NCBI GenBank assembly: GCA_905250885.1
Contig: CAJNOQ010001024.1
Location: forward strand, 1 to 37,143
Direction of reading: 5' to 3'
Length of the DNA stretch: 37,143 nt
Source: Didymodactylos carnosus
Lineage: Eukaryota; Rotifera; Eurotatoria; Philodinida; Philodinidae
Part shown: in pieces, positions 1 to 12,342 of the stretch
Numbering within the stretch: position 1 is the stretch's first letter
Layout of the letters: every line of letters starts with the position of its first letter
Position numbers and translations under genes: made by a program
The notes under the pieces: generated by a model
The model's database searches: none
What the model saw: the letters and a program-made list of their open reading frames with translations, nothing else
Told to the model about the DNA's origin: nothing

Positions 1-391
1 GCCTTCAAAGACCGGTTTTCTGGAAAACCAGTTTTCGAGAAACTCTAAAGAACAACCAAAAGCTTTCTTAATGAGGCGTAATTGTAGTTCATACATTTCT
101 GATTAAAACGAGGCATCTTCCAGCTCTGCAGGTTCTTTCTTTGCAAAGTTATAGAGTTTACAAGAAAAGCCCTAAATGTTCATTGTTACCTGAGAGCTAC
201 AGAAGGAAAAAGGAATTTAGGGCTTTTCTTGTAAACTCTATAACCTTGCAAAGAAAGATCGTGTAGAGCTGGCAGATGCCTCGTTTTAATCAGAAAAGTA
301 TCGACTACAATTACGCCTCATTAAGAAAGCTTTTGGTTGTTCTTTAGAGTTTCTCGAAAACTGGTTTTCCAGAAAACCGGTCTTTGAAGGC
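1..391. repeat. Foldback (inverted-repeat) element, arms 1-177 and 215-391
   Basis: The left arm (1-177) is the reverse complement of the right arm (215-391), with a 37-bp loop. The register is constant (paired positions sum to 392), so there are no net indels; mismatches cluster near 95-135 and 255-300. The outer 31 bases match perfectly. There is no coding potential, so this looks like a non-autonomous hairpin element. The pairing starts at base 1, so the left arm may continue outside the window and the true end and target duplication cannot be judged. Confidence 0.9.
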
Positions 392-2191
392 CTAGCAGCA
401 GCAGTCATGGTGATATTCGGAATCAGCATCGTTGACTACCTACAGCCCACTAGGTGTCGTTCAAAAAGCGATCTATCAGTTGGGGTACTTCCCTCGTGAG
501 TCAAATAGAGGAAATGTCTCGAAGATTTTTACAATACTCTTCCATCAAACTACCCTCGACCTATGAAAGGTATCGTTTGTTGCTTTTTTGTATCAACTTT
601 GCTAATTTCAATGATCTAAGGCTTTTCGTCAGTTGGATGCAGTTTGATGAAAAGATGTCGTGAAAATGTTGGGAACATCGATCTCATTTCGTGCAAAGAT
701 ATTTGCTTTGTTATTATCGAGCGTTTTTCTTAGGTGAGAAATTTTTTTTTTGTAATCAAAGTTATCCGCCGATATTTTTTGTGGCTAAAAAAGAAAGTGG
801 GTAACTGCCTCCATTAACCATATACTCTGCAGTGACATATTCAGAAGCTTTTCACAATAACTTCAGTCAGTTAAAAAATATTCTGTATCAGTAAAAAATG
901 TTTTCTAACGGGGAATCTAATAATAATTCTTCAAGAAGCGAGCCATAGTTTACTTCACCATTGGTAATCATAATTAAAGTTCAGAAGGTCAATTTAGAGG
1001 CATAGAAATAAGTAAAACTTGATTTATTATACATTTTCTTTATTATGCTCTATTCACAGTCACTAATACCATCAAAATATGAACTGAAAATGACAGTAGA
1101 AAGAAAAATAGATAGAACGTTGTTTTGAGAAACTTTGTTTCTTCCTTGTCTTCCATCATCACCCACATCAAATGACTTCAACATGTTGAAGTTATTTGAT
1201 GTGGGAGCAATTTTATAAGAGTAGCAATTATTGACTATTGTATCGTATTCTTCTTTCGTTCTTGAAGTGAATATCCAAGAATTGGCAGTGGACCTGAAAA
1301 GAACGTCCAATCACATTTCCCAGAAATTTGAGTAATTGCGTATTGATACAGGGATTTTATTTTGTAAATAGAACTACTAGCTCTAATTTTTCAGCTGTAT
1401 GAATATATTGTATTGTTTGATTTTTCTGAACGATAATCGTCTTACGAATCAGATCAATTGTATCGGATAATGAACGTTGTAGCCAGTTTGTTTTGATTTT
1501 TAGCGTAATATTTATGTCCTCATTATCAAACAACCTTTCAGTTTTAGCAAAATAAAGCTTAGATCAAAATTGATCTTCATATAGTGTAACGTACTCGTTC
1601 TAAACACTATCTGATATTTCCAACAATGTATAACGAGAGAAATAAGCCATTTATGGTATATCTATACTACAAAATGTTTTGTGCTTACCAGTTATAGTAC
1701 AAAAAAAAATACCAAAAATGTTCACTTAGGTTTTTTTCTTTAATACAAAATTTTGTAACTTCCGTTGAGTTTTCCATATTAAAATCCTTTAATCACAATA
1801 GATAAATCCCAAATGAGTAAGCTGAAAAATATGATAATAACTAATAAATTTAAACTCTTCGTTGATTAATAAAAGAAATCTAATAAAGTTTAGTTAAATA
1901 TATAGTAATAGATTTCATATAGTGATAGATTTCAATCTATTACTACATAATATATACAATATCAAATTTTCTTTCTTTTTCCACAAGAGAACTTTCCTAC
2001 ACATACAATTGGTCTAATAAAGACGTAGTCTTCATCAGCATCTTATTTCAAATCTCAATAGGGATAAATAACTACGTGACGGTACTAATGATCATCACAT
2101 ACTTCGTCATCTTCTTCTTATTTTCAGAATAAATACGATTATTTGACCATATTATTCTTGCAAATATCAATGAATATTGAAATGATAGACA
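392..2191. other. Intergenic / GPCR upstream region, no supported gene
   Basis: About 1.8 kb of AT-rich sequence. Short open frames exist at 454-663 (+) and 1050-1310 (-), but they have no recognisable domain and no plausible splice partners; the second crosses a short perfect-type palindrome. A polypyrimidine stretch ending in ttttcag near 2127 could be the acceptor of a 5'UTR intron of the downstream GPCR, but this is speculative. Confidence 0.5.
1162..1205. repeat. 44-bp near-perfect palindrome
   Basis: Two 22-base arms meet with no loop and one mismatch. The sequence could extrude as a cruciform or form a hairpin in RNA. No gene contains it convincingly. It may be the core of a degraded foldback element. 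Confidence 0.85.
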
Positions 2192-4478
2192 ATGAACAGT
2201 AGTAGCAACATATTTATTGACTCAGCGTTAGATAATGCTGTTGATTACGGTGTCCAATCGAATGATGATTCAGCAGCAGAATTTCGAACATTACTTACAC
2301 GATATTATTACCCATTTCTTGTTGTCTGGGGTACCGTTGGAAACGTTTTATGCTTAAAAGTATTATTAAGAAAAAAATTTTTAAAAAATTCCACTTGTCA
2401 ATATTTGGCCGTGTTAGCCGTTATCGATATTCTATTTATTTATACAAGATCATCACGTTACTTATATAGATATTTTTTTAGTGTTGATTTACGAAATACA
2501 TCAAAATGGATATGTCGAATATTTATCTTCTTCAGTTCAGCTTTATCTCACATAGCTTCATGGATATTGGTTGTCGTTAGTTTTGATCGATATTTAATTA
2601 TTACAAATCGATATAGAAGACGTTCAGTCGATCATAGAGTCTTGTTATCAACAATGATTTTAATTATTGTTGTTTGTTTTTTCAATGCACATTATTTCTT
2701 TATATTAGGTAAGTTGTTTTTCACTGTGACTATTTTAGATATTTTATTTCATGTTATAGATCTTTCTCAATACATTATGAATTGAGTATAATAAAATATA
2801 TGACTTTCAAACAGTTCGCTTTTGATTTTTTCTGATTTTTTCCATAAATTCTGCATAAAACGTTAGTGATATTTGTCAAAATTTGAGTTTGTTAACCTGA
2901 ACCATCACCAAACTCTAAACGAAACTGATTTCATAGAGGAATGCGTTATCTGTCAAAATTATGATTATTATCTCTATTCACCAGTTTTTTCCAAAGAAAT
3001 CATTAACCTGTTGACTATAAAACTGTTCCTATATACATCTTTGACTCACGCACTCTTGCTAAGAGAACTAATAGTCACTGACAGTATTTAGTTTTCTTAA
3101 AAATACTGTCATTAGTGTCGTATTGTATTTTAAATATAAAACGGAATATCGAAGCATAAAAATGACAGAAAATTTTCACTTGAAAATTCTGAAATGAACA
3201 AATAGAATGTGAACATTCTTTTATGCAGGGTTCTATTACACAATAACAAAAATAATTTGTTGTTGATGCAGCCAGGTGACACTATTGTATAGAGAAGCAT
3301 GTGTCAATTAGGTGTCAAAACTATACATGTCCCTGTCAAAATGAATTTAACTAGCTCAAATCTTTCTTATATAACAAGATTATTATTAACATGTTTATAG
3401 ATCATTTTAAGAGAATTTTGTCTTGAATTCTATCAGCGAAGAGCGTATCTTGATGATGAATCTGATTAAAATGATCGTTCCAAAACTCATCCTCTGACGT
3501 GAATTAATATCAGTCCGAACTATATGAAATGTGGAAATTTGGTAAACTTTTTTCTTAGTAACTCAGGGATGCTTTCTATAAACAAAGAATTAGTTAAGTA
3601 CCATATGGTGTCAAGTTTATGAATTTAATTTAGATTTTTTACACCGTCAGTATTATCTATATGGATTTTCTCTTTTCTCTATTTCAGGTAAAACGATGAC
3701 GTTTCCTCGGATCGATCGATCTAAACTCAGTCAGTTTAATCTCACTGCTTATTCATCATTATCATTTGATTCCAGTTCGCATGAAGAAACCTCTGCATCG
3801 TTATCTCAACTATACATACCACTTAAAAATGAGACACGTTTTGTTTGTATTGCTCGTGATGATTTTGATCAATTTTTTCGTCTCTATATTCCTATATTTG
3901 ACATTTTACTCGTAGCTGCTGTTCCATTTCTCCTGTTATGTTTTTCAAATCTTAGTATCATTGTATTTACAATGAGAACGAATAGAGCATTACAACGTCG
4001 GGGAGTTATACGAAAACAATCACATCGCAGACATCAACGTCTAACTGTGATGTTATTGTCCGTCACCTGCGTATTTCTGTGTCTAACATGTCCATCAGTC
4101 ATTTACATTTGTGTTAACAAAATAATGTATAGTGGTAGTTCAACACAAAGCATGATGCCCGCCGCAAAATTATTTACAGTCGATATACTTGAGAGCCTTT
4201 GGTATACAAAACATGCAATTAATTTTATTTTATATACTCTGAGCGGTTCTGATTTTCGTCGTGAATTTTTGAAGTTATTCCAGTGTTGTTGTTGTTTTAA
4301 TCGACCATTACAATTAACAAAATTAATTAAACAAGAAGTATTAGTGACCGTCGTACCACCACCATCACCATTATCAATGATCGTCAAACAAAGTGTGCCA
4401 CAAAGAGTGTCTACATCTGTAACAAACAATCCGTCCTATCAACTTATTACAAGTTACAACGAAGAAAAACTAATATGA
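2192..4478 (+). CDS. Rhodopsin-class GPCR, FMRFamide/neuropeptide-receptor-like
   Basis: Two exons, 2192-2708 and 3688-4478, joined at GT(2709)...AG(3687) in phase 1, give 435 residues. Seven membrane segments can be read: about 38-58 with the GN pair (50-51), 68-86 with LAVID, 107-130 followed by DRY (132-134), 149-172, 239-267, 290-315 and 333-358. Cys108 before helix 3 and Cys226 in loop 2 can form the usual disulfide. The helix-7 NPxxY motif is changed to NFILY (351-355), as in many invertebrate peptide receptors. The N-terminus is Asn/Ser-rich, as expected for an extracellular tail, and a Cys cluster after helix 8 may be palmitoylated. The protein should act at the plasma membrane as a G-protein-coupled peptide receptor; the ligand cannot be told. 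The 979-nt intron is long for this locus. A TGA stop is followed at once by AATAAA. Confidence 0.87.
3079..3111. repeat. Short hairpin in the GPCR intron
   Basis: Eleven-base perfect arms (3079-3089 and 3101-3111) flank an 11-base loop inside the 979-nt intron. It may be part of an old insertion that lengthened the intron. No ends or target duplication were identified. Confidence 0.6.
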
Positions 4479-4479
4479 A

Positions 4480-4485
4480 AATAAA
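4480..4485 (+). terminator. Poly(A) signal AATAAA of the GPCR gene
   Basis: A canonical hexamer lies one base after the TGA stop. It implies a very short 3'UTR if used; AT-rich sequence continues downstream. Confidence 0.45.
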
Positions 4486-4486
4486 G

Positions 4487-7400
4487 TACAAAATTATTGA
4501 GCTGGATCTTAATGAGTTTTTGATGATATACTCTCGGTAAATTACCACTAGTTTTTAATTAGACACTCATTTGTTTTTGTATTAGTTTCCACTATACAGC
4601 ATCTGTTGTTTTCTGAAAAAAGAGGTCAGATTCTTTTCGAGAGGGTATTAAAGATTATATCGTATAAATACACGAATAGAAATGACACAATTTTATATAA
4701 ACTTTCATGGTGTTTTGTGTCGTCCACTATATATTAGAAGTCAATGGGGACAATTTATGAAGTGACTTGAAATCTTGCGTATATTAAATAACTTTTATTG
4801 TGTAATTTCAATGCAGAGAGACTTTTGTTTGATTTTTTTATGATTTTAGCAACGACAAAGTTTTTGTTAGAATTCATTGATGAATATTTATTCTAAATGG
4901 AAATTTTCAGTATCCGTAATATTGTACAAAAAATCATCAAAGAAACTATACTATTTAGTAATTTAGTGCTTGAAGGATTAATATCTTGTTTAACGAAGCG
5001 AGTAAAAAAAAGAAAAAGAGAATATTTTTAACTGATCATACTCATCTTTTTTTGTATTTATTATAATATACACGCTGTGCGAAAGAATATAATAAAATTT
5101 ACTCCCGTGATACTAATATAATATGCTTAAAGTATATAGATCATTTATTTTCTTGTTATTACTTCAGCATCACAAGTTGCATACCATTGTTTCCTGATTT
5201 TCTCGAATAATTATATTATAAAATTTTGTCGTCAAGGTGTAAGAAAAATCAACAATATAGAAATATAAACAAGAAATTTTCACAGTGAACATAAAAATCT
5301 ACCATCAATGCACCAAGTCAATCAATAATACAAAAAAAATGAATCATTGAATTTTCTGCCACTACTACCACTGTTCTATTCACGTTTTATAATCACTCTG
5401 CACAGACATCCGCTTCGACTCTCAATTAGTTACAAATTCATACACCATTATTTAAATATTACTTTCATGTCGAAATTTTTTAAGACAATCAAACATTGTT
5501 GTAATTTATAACAAACCTAAGACTACAAAAAATAATTTTTTTCAATTAAATTGTTTACCATCTATAACATCTGGCATGTATTTCCTTGAAGTCATTTCCT
5601 TTATTATAATGATTAACATTTCATAGCGTTATTTAAACATAAATGGTTTTTTTGCATTTTCTTCTATTCAGAAAAAACGCATTCTTTCCGATTAACGACG
5701 TAAGACGAGAAGGTAAAATTTCATAAAAAACTCAACATTTTCTAAAACTGATACTTTTTCTCACGTATGTAGCGGTTTAAATGAAACAGGAAAGAATGCT
5801 TAGTCTTTTAACCAAAAAACTAAATATAATCAGAAGATGGGCAGTACTTATTCCAAGGATACCAATCGTGTTTCAAGAGCTTTTTTTGTCATTTAAAGTT
5901 TAAATTCGACCAAATCTGCCATTTTACAGTCAGTTTTTCATGATGAATCAGGAAAAATAGTTCTGAAATTTTATAAAATCAATAAAGCGGAAATTTTGCT
6001 TATTTTTAGAATAGTAACAGATGGCTGTACAGTACTTCGAACTGAGTTACTAAAACTTCTCATACGTAAACATATATGGAAATAACTGTTAGCCATACGG
6101 ATTATTCGCGGGGAATTGACCAAATCGTTGAAATATCCACGATTTACTGGAAATTGAGCACACGATTCATTACCTGATTAATTGCAATTATACGGAGATT
6201 TTCTCCTGACTTTCACTACATGTGATGACCGCAACAATATGCGTTAAATGACTGATGATGAAACGATGAAAACATCGTTTTTCACTTGTAGACACGTGAA
6301 TTGAGAAACCAACGAAGTAGATTCATTTTGTTTCTTCTCTAAAAATAGCAACTGAGTAGTTGATTTTTTACTCTAGAATATTCAGATCTATGAAAATTTT
6401 AATAACCATCTCTAGAAATTATTATCAAAAAAAGCATGTAACCGCTTCATCGAATACCCAGCTATTATCACAACAATAAATCTAGTATAGGTGATCTTTC
6501 TTTCTTTTAAAAATTTTACGTTACTCTAGAGATTTTACACGCCTTGTTTTCGAACAGAACCGATAAGTTTTGTTTTCGAACAGGTATCTATCAAAAATTA
6601 TCGGGGTTAGCAAAATACATATTAGATGCAGATGATTAACAAGATGTCCATTTATTTAGAATCTAGTTTAGACTTTTACATCTATTATTTTTATTAATCA
6701 TAGTGAGAAAATAATTTTTAAATGTTATCAGAAAAAAACTGAATAGACAAAAATATAGTGTACATAATGAACATTTTTCAAATAAACGTTTCCACTTTTT
6801 TCGAAGAATCGATCTTGAAGGTTGATGGGAAAAATTTTTAATAGATATTTTTTCGAGCCAAAACCTATTGTCTTATACATAGTTCGATGCAACACGATAC
6901 ACTGATTCCGAATATACCATTGATTTTTGTTAAAAGATACATTTTGACTGGAAGCGGTCGATTTTACGTGATAAACTAGATTTTGAAAATCTACTGTACG
7001 ATCCAGAAAAGGTCGCGCATCTTTTGCGCTAATTTAATGAACGCAGTACATATAGAGTAAGATTTCCCCAAAGTTTGACTTAAATTGGATCTTAGCCGGT
7101 TTTCTGCACACTCGTTACACGAAGGACACAGCTTTCGGAACTTTTTCTATTATGGAAATTTTTTTTCTCTCCTATTTGTAATACAAATCTGGATAATTTT
7201 CTTGTTCGTAAATAGACGAAGTATTCTAGAATCGTTTCTGATTTTGTTTCTAATGCTCAAGAAGAATTAAGTCAATTAAGTCGAGAAAATTAATTTTCAC
7301 CGTTTTTCCTAATTTTTGAGAAAAATTTTGGAAATTGAAAATATCAGTTTCTAGAAGACAGACGAATGGATATTTAAAACACACTACTAAGTGAAAAATC

Positions 7401-8309
7401 TAACTTGTTGAAAACTCACTATAGGACTGTAACTCAATTTTTCTTACACATTTATTTAGCTCTGATGAAAATAATAATCCTTTGAAATCAAAATGAACAT
7501 CGGTAGTATAAAAAGAATTTGATATTTTCTTGAAAGAATAATCAGAAAATTCAAGAAAAAATTGAGTAAAACTATATGAACAGATATCTCGAAAGATCAG
7601 AAAAACTGTATAACTGGTACTCGAAAATTTTCCTATTACAGTAACACAACATTATCTAATCGTTGCTCACCCCTTGTAGAAAACTGATATTGTTTTGGTT
7701 TAATTGATAAATTAATAACTCAAAATTATCGTTGTAAATTTAATAAGTTATAATAGTTAGTTATTTAGGAAATAAGCTGAAAGTCAAAAAATAAATTGTA
7801 CAAATCCAAGAGACAATGGAAACTGCATTATAAGAGCGCTATTTATCAGAATGAAATGCTTATACAATGCAAATTAATAATTTCACATAATACTTCCCTA
7901 AAAGTCTAAAATTTTAATAAAATTATCAATTAGATCAATTTTCGTCTGATGACTTTCGCAGTAACTAACTGATGAAAAATGGAATTTTTCTTTTGATAAT
8001 TAAAAATCTGTTTTATTTTGAGAAAAATACAATAATAAATATCCGAAAACAAATAAACAAAAAGAACAATTTCATCAGTCCGAAATTTTTGAGCATAAAA
8101 CAACAATAAAAACGAAAGTAAATTTTAACACGCAATATAGAATAACAATAACAAAAGAATATCAGTGATTAACTTTTTATTTCGTGTTTTCTTTTGTCTA
8201 GTAAGAGATTTGAAAAGAGAAAAAATTGAAAGTATATGTTTGATTTGAGAATATGCGGGTTTATATCAAATCTAACAGAACTAAAACCTCAACAACAATA
8301 GAACTAGTT
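4487..8309. other. AT-rich intergenic region without recognised genes
   Basis: About 3.8 kb between the convergent GPCR and ERGIC1 genes. All open frames are short, and none shows a domain or a run of exons in consistent phase. A short direct repeat (tgttttcgaacag at about 6546 and 6571) is visible. ERGIC1 3'UTR sequence occupies the right-hand end. Confidence 0.5.
8176..8181 (-). terminator. Candidate poly(A) signal of ERGIC1
   Basis: AATAAA on the minus strand (tttatt on +), about 130 nt beyond the ERGIC1 stop. Its position fits a short 3'UTR, but the hexamer is common by chance in such AT-rich DNA. Confidence 0.35.
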
Positions 8310-9824
8310 TTAAGTCATTTTTCCTAATTCAAACTTTTTAAATAATTCGCTAGCACTAAATATTAATGAATCGAGAATCGAAGCAACAGTAAACGCTCCA
8401 CCAACCACAGCACATATCTGAAAAAGTGATGAAAAAAACATGTTACATATTCCTAGCTTCTTATATACCAACGACTGCTCACCGATGTGATAAATGTATA
8501 AAGTTTTGGCCTTCGTTCGGTGTATTTAACTGTAATTGGTATCAAATCGTAGCGAAACCATACAGCTGGGACAACGTTAACTTGATGGGCTTGATACGGA
8601 TTATACTCCTAAAAAGAAAAAAAATTAGTCTAAACGTAATAGAATTGTTTGTCTGCACTATCATCCTCGGATAATTGGTAAGATCCAACTCTTCCGGTAC
8701 GTTTGTATGATCTTCATACTCAAAAAAAAAACATACTCGATAAACAAATGTAAATTGATACGGATATCTTCTTGTTCCAGCTAAATTTTCATAAATTGTC
8801 GGCACAATTTTCATCAAATAATCATGAGATACTTCACCTATGATATGTAAGAATGATGTTGAGTTGAAATGAAAGTGAAAAGATGAAAAACTGACTTACT
8901 TGGTCTATGTGTATTATTATAACGACGTAATGGATGAAATGCTCTCCTATTTGGTATACGTCGAAAACCCTAATAAAATATAAGGGTAAACATCATTCAG
9001 TTCTTAATAGACAAAATCTTACCTCTTACTTACCTTGATAGAATCACCAAAATTTAAATCATGTATTACATGTTTCATGTCACCTTTTTCAGGTTGTAAT
9101 GCTGCACCATGAGTCGATAAATGAAAATTACCAGGAACCTTAATGGTATAAGTGAAAATTGTAAACAATAAATTAATAGATGATAGAACTTTACTTTATT
9201 TATTTTGAATGAAGCAACAACTCGACATCCTTGTCCATTATTTTCAGGTGTTTTCATTGTATTGTCAATAAAGCCAACTTCATGACGACCCAAATCATCT
9301 TGTATATCAACTCCAATGTCTAAAAGGAAAGAGATAATATTCTTTTCTATATATAAAATTAGATCATACACGTACATTGACAAGCTATATTTAGCACACT
9401 AACATCCAAATGAACAGGAATTCGCTCGTTAGCATCACCTGATGGTGTATCGACAAATAAGTCACTCACACTATAAGTAAAGCATAACAATAACAGCATA
9501 AATATAATTTTAAACTAGAAAAAGTTTTTAATAACACTTATTTAATAGAACATTAACGAAACTAAGTTCAATTAACTCTAGAAAGCGTTTAGATATATCT
9601 TTTACTTACACGTCTGGACTAACAAAATAATATAACTCAATTAATAATAATGTTGAAATAAATGTAACACAAAATATTGAGATTGCTGCACCCGTATTCG
9701 TTGGTTGTGTTAAATCTTTCGGTACTTTACGATAGATATCGAATCTAAACAAGAAAGAGAAATTGATAAACATTTGTTCGATTAACTTATCTAATTAATC
9801 TTACCTTCGTATATCAAACTGCAT
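8310..9824 (-). CDS. ERGIC1: ERGIC1-like ER-Golgi intermediate compartment protein
   Basis: Nine exons on the minus strand: 9805-9824, 9610-9744, 9376-9470, 9195-9319, 9034-9138, 8900-8969, 8737-8837, 8483-8608 and 8310-8417. All junctions are GT-AG and keep phase, giving 294 residues (human ERGIC1 has 290). The family hallmarks are present in order: the N-terminal MQFDIRRFDIYRKVPKDL, a membrane helix at about 28-48, the luminal segment with VDIQDDLGRHEVG and the NNGQGCR block, PGNFHLSTHG, then VVPAVWFRYDL and ITVKYTERRP, and a second helix near 260-280 before the short cytosolic tail KKFELGKMT. The family cycles between ER, ERGIC and Golgi with ERGIC2/3 and acts in cargo traffic. The first coding exon is only 20 nt. 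PDHX lies upstream on the same strand, 478 bp away. The gene appears intact. Confidence 0.96.
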
Positions 9825-10302
9825 TTTCTTTTTCTATTGTCACTTACACTTTTGCACTCAACACAAACGATATAGTGACACCTTAACGGAATCGATCTAG
9901 AAAAATATAAAACAGCATGATATAGAATCAACTAAAAAACGAAAGCTGCATTACAAAAGAAAAAGCTTTAGTACAATATTACTTTTTCCGGGCAATATAG
10001 AAATATATACCACGAAAACGTTACGTCATACCATGTCACTTGTTTTATGTTTCAGCAACCATTGAAGGATATAAATTATCTTTGTCTTAGAATGGTTGCT
10101 CTGAGATAATCGATTCAAAATAAAAAACAAGTATTCGTGTTGCTGCGGATTGCAACGAAAAATTATACGTCTGTCTCACTAGGACAGAACTTTTGAGAAA
10201 AATATTCGATTCTCTCTCATAGATACATAAAAAGTGACGAAGAGGTTAACTCATTTGATCTAATCTATCTACATAGAAGACGTTCACGCTCTTACAATAA
10301 GA

Positions 10303-12342
10303 CTAAAAGTCAAAAATCGTTTCTGTTTTTCCTTTTGTTAACATTTCTGGATATTCCATATAAGACTGGAATGCTTGTAAGAACAGAGCAGTTGTTGCTG
10401 GATCACAAACTCGTGCATCATACGATAAAGTTACTTTTAATTTATTCACCGCTTTTAATTGTTCATTCAACTGTAGATCATTTTTACCAATAGCTAAAAT
10501 ACCTAATTGAGGTGGATTAATAACAGCTGAAAAATGTGATATGCCAAACATTCCTAAGTTAGATATTGTAAATGTGCCACCTTGAAACTCATTCGGTTTC
10601 AATTTGCCTTCACGAGCTTTGACAGCCAAATTTTTAACATTAAGATTGATATCATTCAGAGTGCGACGATCAGCATTAAAGACAATGGGTGTAATGAGAC
10701 CAGAGTCAGTAGCAACAGCAACGGAAATATCAACAGTGGAGTGTAATTTTAAGTTATCATTTTCGTATATACCATTCATTTGTGGAACTTGCTAATACAA
10801 GAAATAGATGAAAATTAGAATTTTTGTGAAATGTTTAAGTATTCAAAAACTACAAAACCTGTTTACTAGACTCCTCATTAGACTGACACATTTTAATTGG
10901 AAAAACATTTCCAAATTACAACACAGCATATTTTCATAAGCAACACCTCAAACAAGAGAACTTTTTTGAACTTACTCTCAATGAATATGCCACTGCTTTG
11001 ATAATAAAATCATTAACAGATACTTTTGTAATTGCTTTTGGATCGGCGATCATCTGTTTTCTTAACTGTAATACGCGATCGACATTTGACGATATACTAG
11101 CATATTGGTGAGGTATAGAAGTTTTTGAATACGTCAAACGTTTTGCAATTGCTTTGCGAATTGACGATAATTCAACATCATGATAACGACGTCCTTGAGA
11201 TGTCGATGAACTAGGTGGTTTTGATTTCTGTTGTTGTATTGGAGTTACTTGTTCGCTGGATTTCTTCTTTTCTTCTGATTTTTGTTGTTTTTCATCCTGT
11301 TGAGTATGAGATTTGATTTTCAACTGTTTAGAGTCAATATATTTTTGAACATCACTTAAGAATATAATTAAGAAAAGTGATAAAACAGACGTATGATAAT
11401 AAAAATCACTAAGTAGTATCTACCCCTAACATTTACAAATTTTTACACCGGATTCTCCATTCGTAACTATCACTTTATATGACAAGAAAATATTACCTTT
11501 TCATGATAACTCCTTTTGGACCAGATCCCTGTATTTTTGATGAATCAATTCCATATTGCTCCATTAATGTCCGAGCAGCTGGTCCTATCATATGACTAAA
11601 TGAAAAAACTTGTTTGATATTAAAAAAGCGTCATAGAAGCTTTATATATACTGCGATGCTGTTCGTTGCTGTTCTTTTGACTGTTCACTTTGTTGTTTTT
11701 CTATGTTGTGTTGTTGTTGTTTACCGTCTTTCTGCTCTGGTATACTTTTTGCTTCTGGAGCTGCTTTAGCTTCAGTTTCGGGTACTTTAACATTTTTCCA
11801 ATCTTCTTCTTTATCACACATTATCGCAATTAACGCACCAACTTTAACATCGTTAGAATTATCAGCTTTCTAAAATTACAAAAAGACGTCAATTTCAAAG
11901 TATGAAACAACTTTATTATTGGATTATATGTACAAAACTCGGCACCAGAAGACTATTTTGATCGAGCACATACCACTATTTTGGCAAGAATTCCTTCATC
12001 TTCTGTATCCAGCGTCATTGTAGCTTTATCTGTTTGAATTTCACACAAGGCATCACCGGGGTTTATCTCTTCACCTAAAAATAGAAATGACTGTTAATGC
12101 AAAATTATTGTAGAGGAACAACTAGCACATGCCTTCTTTTTTTAGCCATTTAATAATTGTTCCTTCAGTCATCGTTGGAGATAAAGATGGCATTTTAATT
12201 GGCATCGTTGCTGAAAAACGGACGAGAGAAGTTAAGGTGGCAGCATGGGATAGAAAGCAGTTTTCTCACCAAGAGCTCGTAATGTGTCGAATGTAATGGC
12301 ATTGCATCCTCGCCACACAACTTTAGTTGCTAGGCGTAGCAT
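10303..12342 (-). CDS. PDHX: Pyruvate dehydrogenase complex E3-binding protein (protein X)
   Basis: Seven exons on the minus strand: 12270-12342, 12133-12210, 11974-12074, 11652-11869, 11497-11595, 10976-11354 and 10303-10791, giving 478 residues (human PDHX 501). A basic N-terminus ([12 protein letters not shown]) fits a mitochondrial presequence. One lipoyl domain follows (about 26-102) with the lipoylated Lys67 in TDKA. A Gln/Lys-rich linker leads to the peripheral-subunit-binding domain (about 157-190, with GPAARTL and GPKGVI), which docks E3. A second linker precedes the acyltransferase-fold domain. The E2 active-site motif DHRxxDG reads DARVCDP (441-447): the catalytic His is Ala and the Gly is Pro. 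Human PDHX likewise lacks the His (DSRVVDD), which separates it from catalytic E2 (DLAT). The role is therefore to anchor E3 in the mitochondrial matrix complex. Intron 2 starts with GC rather than GT. Confidence 0.93.

Noticed and set aside
454..663. Plus-strand 69-codon open frame
   Set aside because: No domain, no splice partners, sits next to a foldback element; treated as chance.
1050..1310. Minus-strand 86-codon open frame
   Set aside because: It reads through a 44-bp palindrome, which explains part of its peptide; no family resemblance.
2873..3091. 72-codon frame inside the GPCR intron as a possible extra exon
   Set aside because: Direct joining of 2708 to 3688 restores phase and the helix 4 / loop 2 / helix 5 order; an added exon is not needed.
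4103..4429. Minus-strand frame opposite GPCR exon 2
   Set aside because: Shadow of the receptor coding strand.
10303..12342. Catalytic E2 (DLAT) as the identity
   Set aside because: Only one lipoyl domain, and the catalytic His is replaced; fits PDHX better.
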